Source: Zeimonas sp964481165
GTDB taxonomy: Bacteria; Pseudomonadota; Gammaproteobacteria; Burkholderiales; Burkholderiaceae_E
NCBI GenBank assembly: GCA_964481165.1
Contig: CAYZYC010000094.1
Location: 1-9,635 of the forward strand
Length of the DNA stretch: 9,635 nt
Direction of reading: 5' to 3'
The notes beneath the pieces were generated by a model. It had not been told where the DNA came from, did no database searches, and saw nothing but the letters and a program-made list of their open reading frames with translations. A program made the position numbers and the translations under genes. This document shows positions 5,461 through 9,635 of this stretch, in pieces. Each line of letters starts with the position of its first letter. The stretch's first letter is position 1.

Positions 5461-8400
5461 TACTTCAGCGAGAGATCGACCCGGGAACCCGGTGCCGGCG
5501 CCTTGTCCTTCGCTTCCGGTTTGCCGTCGGGTTTTCCGTCGACAGGCGCCGCGCCGTCGATCTTCGGCGCGACGACGAAGATTCGCTCGCCGGCGATGCC
5601 CGACTCGACGAGGCTTTCCTTGACCTGCTGCGCACGGTCGTCGGCCAGCCGCGCAAGGCGCGCATCACCGACCTGCACGTGCTCGAGCAGCATCGCCTTC
5701 ATGCGCTCGGGCGGCTGCTTCTCGAGCATGCCGATCCGGTTGCGCGGTCGTTCGAAACGTGCGGCCCGGTACTCCTCCTCCAGGTACTTCGCATACTCGT
5801 CCGCTTCGATCGTGATCGCAGCGAGCGCCTCGGGATCGGTGCCGGCACCGATGTCCCTCGCCTTGCGCTGCTTCAACGCGCGCTCCAGCGAACGTTCGCG
5901 CAGCGCCTCGCGGTCCGACGTCGGATCGGCGCGCCCCGATACGTCGAGTTTCAGCCCGGGCCTTTCGGCGAGCGCCTTCGCGATCGCCGCCATTTTCTCC
6001 TTCGTATCGGGGCCGATCTGCGCGCTGCCCGCGTCGAAGCCGAGCCAGGAAAGCTCCTCGCCGCCGGCACCGGCGAGGTTCGCGATCAGCGCGAACGGAG
6101 CGGTCACCGCCTTGACGATCAGGTTGCCGATCAGCCGCAGCACGATGCCGCCGATGCTGAACTGCGGATCGTCGAGCGATCCGCCGATCGGCAGGCTGAC
6201 GTCGATGACGCCGTTGCGATCCTTCAGCAACGCGACGGCGAACAGCACCGGCAGGTTGAGGGCGTCGGGGCTTTCGACCTTTTCGCCGAAGGTCAGCTGG
6301 TCGAGCACGATCTCGTTCTTCCCGGTGAGCTCGCGGTCGACGACCTTGTACTCGACGTTCGCCGACAGCTTGCCCTTCTCGATTCCGTATCCGACGTACT
6401 TGCTCGAATACGGCGACAGCCGCGGCAGGTCGATGTCGGTCGCGCCTGCGCGTATGTCGAGAAAGAGCGTATCGGCCAGCGGATTGATCTGCCCGCGGAT
6501 CGTCACGCTGCCCGTCTGGTCGATGCGTCCGCGCAGTTCGATGTCGCCGGGACGATCGCGTTCGATGCGCGAGATCCCGCCGCGCAGGCCGGTGAGGTTC
6601 GCGGAGTAGTTCGGCCGGATGAAGAAATCGCTGAAGTCGATGTTCCCGTCGGTCAGGCGCACTCCGCCGATGCGCACGACCGGAGCCGGCGTTTCCTTCG
6701 CGGCACCCGCGGTGCGAGGCACCCCGTCGTCGACCGCCGGGGAGTCGCGATCGACGAAGACATCCTGCAGGTTGAAGCGCCCTTCACGGCTGATGATCAG
6801 CCGCGATCGAAGCCCCGAAACCGCGATCCCGCCGAGCACGATCGTCGCGGGCGCCGACGCATAGTCGATCCCGTCGACAGCGAGCGACTTCCACGCGAGC
6901 AGGTCGCGATTGCCCCGTTTCGTGACCGCCGCGAAATCCGCCACCGATGCGCTGCCGCGATACGTCAGCAGCGGCGGCGCATCGGCCGCGAGCGCAACGC
7001 GCAGGTCGCCTTCGAAACCCGCCGCACCGCGCGAGACGATCGCATCGACGTATTCGGTGAAGTACGGTTGCAGTGCGACGATGGGCAATCCACGCGCAGC
7101 GACACGCAGCGACGTGTCGACCGGATCGAGCGCCAGCTGGCCCTGCGCCTGCAGCGAGCCGCGCCTGTCGATGCGGGCGCGCAGCGAAACCGCGGCGGGC
7201 TTGGCGCCCGTGGCGCTCGACAATCCCGTGGCGTCGAAGGCGACCTCGTCGACCTGCAGATTGGCCGCCTTGCCCGCCGTCTCGTCCTCGACGTCGAGCG
7301 CGAATCCCTCGATTCCCAGTCGTGCGACGGAGAACACCCACGGCGTCGAACGCGTTTCGCCCTGGGCGCCGTCGCCTTTCGCTGCGACGCCGGCCGCGTC
7401 GTCGCCAGGTGCCGCGATCCGTTCGACGTTCAGGCGCGCGTCGGCTTCGCGGCGAACCAACAGCTTGCCGCCGCGCGTGCGTACCGATGCGAGTTCCGCA
7501 TTCCGTGCACCGACATCCACTCGAACTCCTTCCACGTCGAGTTGCGGAAGCGCGAGCAGCGTGCGCCGGTCCCAGCGCTGGCGCATGGCGACTTCGCGCA
7601 GCCGCAGTGCGCCGTCGTCGATGCGCACCGAGCTTGCCGCGCCGTCGACCGGCACGATCCGGAGCCGCGCATCGAGGGCCAGCGCCCCTCCGATCGCGTC
7701 GATCGCCAGGTGCGGCTCGACGATCCACCACCACCGCGCGAGCGACACGTCGGCCAGCGCGAGCGTGGTGTCGACCGCGCCGGTCTGCCACGTCGTCGTA
7801 CCGCTTGCGCGCAGCTTCTCGCCGTCGGCCAGCGCGAGCGACGCCTCGAACTTCGCGGGCTGGCCGGCATCGCTGCCGATCGCCTGCACGGTCGCTTCGA
7901 TGTCCTTCGCGGCGAGTTGCAGCGGCCTGGGCTCGAAGGCCTCGTCGACGAAGGCCAGCTGTCCGGCCTTGACGATCAGTTCGTCGATGCGCCACAGCGC
8001 GACCGACGAGGCGGCATCGTTTCCCGGGGGGTGCGTGTCGTCGTCGGGCGATGCGGCAGCGTCGCCCGCATCGGTCGCGGCATCCGGGCCGCGCGCGGGC
8101 GCCGCGGTGCGATCGTGGCGTTCCAGCGCCGCGAGCACCGGCTCGAGGAAGCGCGATCCGTCGCCGCGGCGACGCACCGATGCCTGCGGAGCGTCGACCG
8201 TGATGCGCGCGATCGAATGCCGGTTCTGCGGCCAGGTTACTTCGATTCCGTCCACGTCGATCGACGCCGCCGCGAACAGCGGCGCACCGCCCGGTTCGGC
8301 GATGGAGAAATCGGACAGCGTCGAACGGCCGACCACCGAGACCGCCGGCGGCGCATCGTCGGGCTGCGCGACCGTGATCCGCAGCGTGCCGCCGAGTCTT

Positions 8401-9218
8401 CCCGATTGCAGCTCGACGACCGGAGGATCGGGAAGGTAGGCGGCGAAGCGGACCAGGTCGATCGGTTCGAGATCGATGTCCGCAACCCAGTCCTGCGGCG
8501 AGCGGAAAGGCAGGGCGCGTACGTCGAGCTGCATCGGCGCGCCGTCGACCGTCGCCGACAGATGCGGCTCGACGTAGACGGCTTCGTCGACCGGAAGGCT
8601 CGACACGAAGGGCAGCCGCAGCGTCAGCGACGCCACTTCGTGGCGCGCGCCCTGCAGGGCGTCGTCGAACGTGAAGCGGCCGCCATCGACCTCGATGTTG
8701 GTCACGGCGAAACGTTGCGGCTGCGACGGCTCCTGCGCCTCGGCGGACGGTGCGCTCCATTTGCGCAGCAGATCGGACACGTTGTATCCGCCTTCGGCAT
8801 CGCGTCGAACCCGTACGCGCGGCTGCTCCAGTCGCAGCGACGAGATCACCGGCGCCAGGCGTAGCAGCGAACGCGACGAGACGTCGACTTCGAGCCGGTC
8901 GAAGCCCGCGAGTTCACCGCCGGCCTGCCCGGCGATCCCGGCTTCGGCGCCCTGCCCGGCGATTCCCGCCTCGCCCGCATCGGCGACGCTCAGTTCGTGC
9001 ACGCGCAGCCGCAGCAGGAAGGGATCGAACTCGAGCCGTCCGATCGTGACCGGACGGGCCAGCTCTTCGGAGAGTGTTCGCTCGAGAGGCTCGTGCGCGA
9101 GCCTCGGCAGGGCCAGATACCCGAGCAGCGCGTACAGGCCGAGCGCGAGCAGTACCGCCGCCAGCACTCGCCAGGCGAGACGCGAATACCCGTACTGCGT
9201 GACGGCTCGGGGCGCCAC
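5460..9218 (-). CDS. DUF748 / AsmA-like membrane-anchored envelope protein
   Basis: The product has 1252 residues. One N-terminal membrane helix (about 15-37) is followed by a very long beta-rich region, presumably periplasmic, like AsmA/YhdP/TamB-type proteins, some of which take part in lipid transport or outer-membrane assembly. The DUF748 signature recurs: FAAYLPDPPVVELQSGRLGG (about 255-275), LQPYFTEYVDAIVSRGAAGF (about 715-735) and LSPYSSKYVGYGIEKGKLSA (about 932-951), then GVIDVSLPIGGSLDDPQFSI (about 1001-1020). A C-terminal helical part (about 1070-1215) has an OmpA-C-like feel (VSGRADPTSDREALRERSLE), followed by a Pro/Lys/Asp-rich tail. The start is a GTG at 9218-9216 with AGGCGGGAG just upstream, 12 bases after the tldD stop, so the two are probably one operon. 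A 9-residue duplication lies at 83-98. The molecular function is unknown; family assignment is confident. Confidence 0.9.
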   Translation of the reverse strand: MAPRAVTQYGYSRLAWRVLAAVLLALGLYALLGYLALPRLAHEPLERTLSEELARPVTIGRLEFDPFLLRLRVHELSVADAGEAGIAGQGAEAGIAGQAGGELAGFDRLEVDVSSRSLLRLAPVISSLRLEQPRVRVRRDAEGGYNVSDLLRKWSAPSAEAQEPSQPQRFAVTNIEVDGGRFTFDDALQGARHEVASLTLRLPFVSSLPVDEAVYVEPHLSATVDGAPMQLDVRALPFRSPQDWVADIDLEPIDLVRFAAYLPDPPVVELQSGRLGGTLRITVAQPDDAPPAVSVVGRSTLSDFSIAEPGGAPLFAAASIDVDGIEVTWPQNRHSIARITVDAPQASVRRRGDGSRFLEPVLAALERHDRTAAPARGPDAATDAGDAAASPDDDTHPPGNDAASSVALWRIDELIVKAGQLAFVDEAFEPRPLQLAAKDIEATVQAIGSDAGQPAKFEASLALADGEKLRASGTTTWQTGAVDTTLALADVSLARWWWIVEPHLAIDAIGGALALDARLRIVPVDGAASSVRIDDGALRLREVAMRQRWDRRTLLALPQLDVEGVRVDVGARNAELASVRTRGGKLLVRREADARLNVERIAAPGDDAAGVAAKGDGAQGETRSTPWVFSVARLGIEGFALDVEDETAGKAANLQVDEVAFDATGLSSATGAKPAAVSLRARIDRRGSLQAQGQLALDPVDTSLRVAARGLPIVALQPYFTEYVDAIVSRGAAGFEGDLRVALAADAPPLLTYRGSASVADFAAVTKRGNRDLLAWKSLAVDGIDYASAPATIVLGGIAVSGLRSRLIISREGRFNLQDVFVDRDSPAVDDGVPRTAGAAKETPAPVVRIGGVRLTDGNIDFSDFFIRPNYSANLTGLRGGISRIERDRPGDIELRGRIDQTGSVTIRGQINPLADTLFLDIRAGATDIDLPRLSPYSSKYVGYGIEKGKLSANVEYKVVDRELTGKNEIVLDQLTFGEKVESPDALNLPVLFAVALLKDRNGVIDVSLPIGGSLDDPQFSIGGIVLRLIGNLIVKAVTAPFALIANLAGAGGEELSWLGFDAGSAQIGPDTKEKMAAIAKALAERPGLKLDVSGRADPTSDREALRERSLERALKQRKARDIGAGTDPEALAAITIEADEYAKYLEEEYRAARFERPRNRIGMLEKQPPERMKAMLLEHVQVGDARLARLADDRAQQVKESLVESGIAGERIFVVAPKIDGAAPVDGKPDGKPEAKDKAPAPGSRVDLSLK
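8924..8973. repeat. 27-bp imperfect tandem duplication inside the DUF748 gene
   Basis: CCTGCCCGGCGAT starts at 8924 and again at 8951, with most of the following bases also alike, giving a 27-base period. In the protein this is EAGIAGQ at residues 83-89 and again at 92-98, separated by GA. The insert is Gly/Ala-rich and sits in a loop-like stretch soon after the first beta segment. It keeps the frame. Confidence 0.75.
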
Positions 9219-9230
9219 GACTCCCGCCTG

Positions 9231-9635
9231 CTACGCGGTACCGCCCACGGTGAGTTCCTCGAGGCGCAGCGTCGGCTGCCCGACGCCGACCGGCACGCTC
9301 TGCCCGTCCTTGCCGCACACGCCGATGCCCGAATCGAGCCGCATGTCGTTGCCGATCATCGTGACGCGCGTCAGCGCATCGGGGCCGTTGCCGACGATCG
9401 TCGCGCCCTTGACCGGATACTGCAGCCTGCCGTCCTCGATCCACCACGCTTCGGAAGCCGAGAACACGAACTTGCCGTTGGTGATGTCGACCTGGCCGCC
9501 GCCGAAGTTCACCGCATACAGCCCGCGCTTCACCGACGAGAGGATCTCCTGCGGATCGTGCTGCCCGGCGAGCATGTAGGTGTTCGTCATGCGCGGAAGC
9601 GGCAGGTGCGCGAACGACTCGCGGCGGCCGTTGCC
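9231..9635 (-). CDS. tldD: Metalloprotease TldD, C-terminal part
   Basis: The last 134 codons of TldD are present; the N-terminal part lies beyond the right edge. TldD with its partner TldE/PmbA forms a cytoplasmic heterodimeric metalloprotease that degrades small peptides, matures microcin B17 and processes the CcdA antitoxin in E. coli. Visible are RMTNTYMLAG (from about 9593), KRGLYAVNFGGGQVDITNG, FVFSASEAWWIEDG, and the C-terminal GVCGKDGQSVPVGVGQPTLR; the Cys in this last motif corresponds to the metal-binding Cys of the family. The HExxxH motif would lie in the missing part. The stop is TAG at 9233-9231, and the DUF748 gene starts 12 bases later on the same strand. In E. coli the AsmA-like gene yhdP is also a neighbour of tldD, though on its other side. 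Confidence 0.96.
   Translation of the reverse strand, partial: GNGRRESFAHLPLPRMTNTYMLAGQHDPQEILSSVKRGLYAVNFGGGQVDITNGKFVFSASEAWWIEDGRLQYPVKGATIVGNGPDALTRVTMIGNDMRLDSGIGVCGKDGQSVPVGVGQPTLRLEELTVGGTA

Noticed and set aside
5439..8864. A 1141-codon open frame on the plus strand antisense to the DUF748 gene.
   Set aside because: It is Arg/Asp-rich without family motifs and mirrors the reading frame of the real gene; high GC at third codon positions keeps antisense frames open.

Overview
The window is GC-rich, densely packed bacterial chromosome, probably from a betaproteobacterium (Burkholderiales or a relative). This rests on base composition and on the combination of AroG-type DAHP synthase, TldD, DUF748 protein, PduO-type adenosyltransferase and LDHD-type FAD oxidase. 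The lineage is an inference. No tRNA, rRNA, IS element, prophage or CRISPR array was seen, and all genes look like ordinary chromosomal genes.

Layout from left to right. (1) 1-605, minus: N-terminal two fifths or so of an FAD-linked D-lactate dehydrogenase/glycolate-oxidase-type enzyme, cut by the window edge. (2) 707-1258, plus: PduO-type ATP:cob(I)alamin adenosyltransferase, divergent from (1). (3) 1331-1924, minus: a stand-alone cyclic-nucleotide-binding-domain protein with its own extended -10 promoter. (4) 2069-3133, minus: class I DAHP synthase, AroG-like, keeping the residues of the E. coli AroG active site and phenylalanine allosteric site. (5) 3154-3343, minus: the aroG leader, with a promoter, a 33-codon phenylalanine-rich leader peptide and a strong intrinsic terminator directly before aroG. 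(6) 3403-4638, minus: MFS transporter. (7) 4692-5420, plus: short-chain dehydrogenase, divergent from the MFS gene. (8) 5460-9218, minus: a 1252-residue membrane-anchored DUF748/AsmA-like protein. (9) 9231-9635, minus: C-terminal part of TldD, 12 bases upstream of (8) and probably co-transcribed with it.

The most notable element is the aroG leader. Residues 11-19 of the leader peptide are FFFAYFFGF, very like the core of the E. coli PheL leader peptide, but the gene controlled is the first enzyme of the shikimate pathway rather than pheA. The RNA can be drawn by hand with mutually exclusive anti-antiterminator, antiterminator and terminator pairings, arranged so that a ribosome stalled on the Phe codons would favour antitermination. 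The best promoter candidate puts the transcription start at, or within a base or two of, the A of the leader ATG, so the leader peptide may be translated from a leaderless mRNA. Together with the conserved Phe allosteric residues, this suggests that phenylalanine controls DAHP synthase at two levels.

The other genes have recognisable families but little shared pathway logic beyond tldD-DUF748. No intergenic stretch exceeds 300 bases; the longest, 3134-3402, is the aroG leader.
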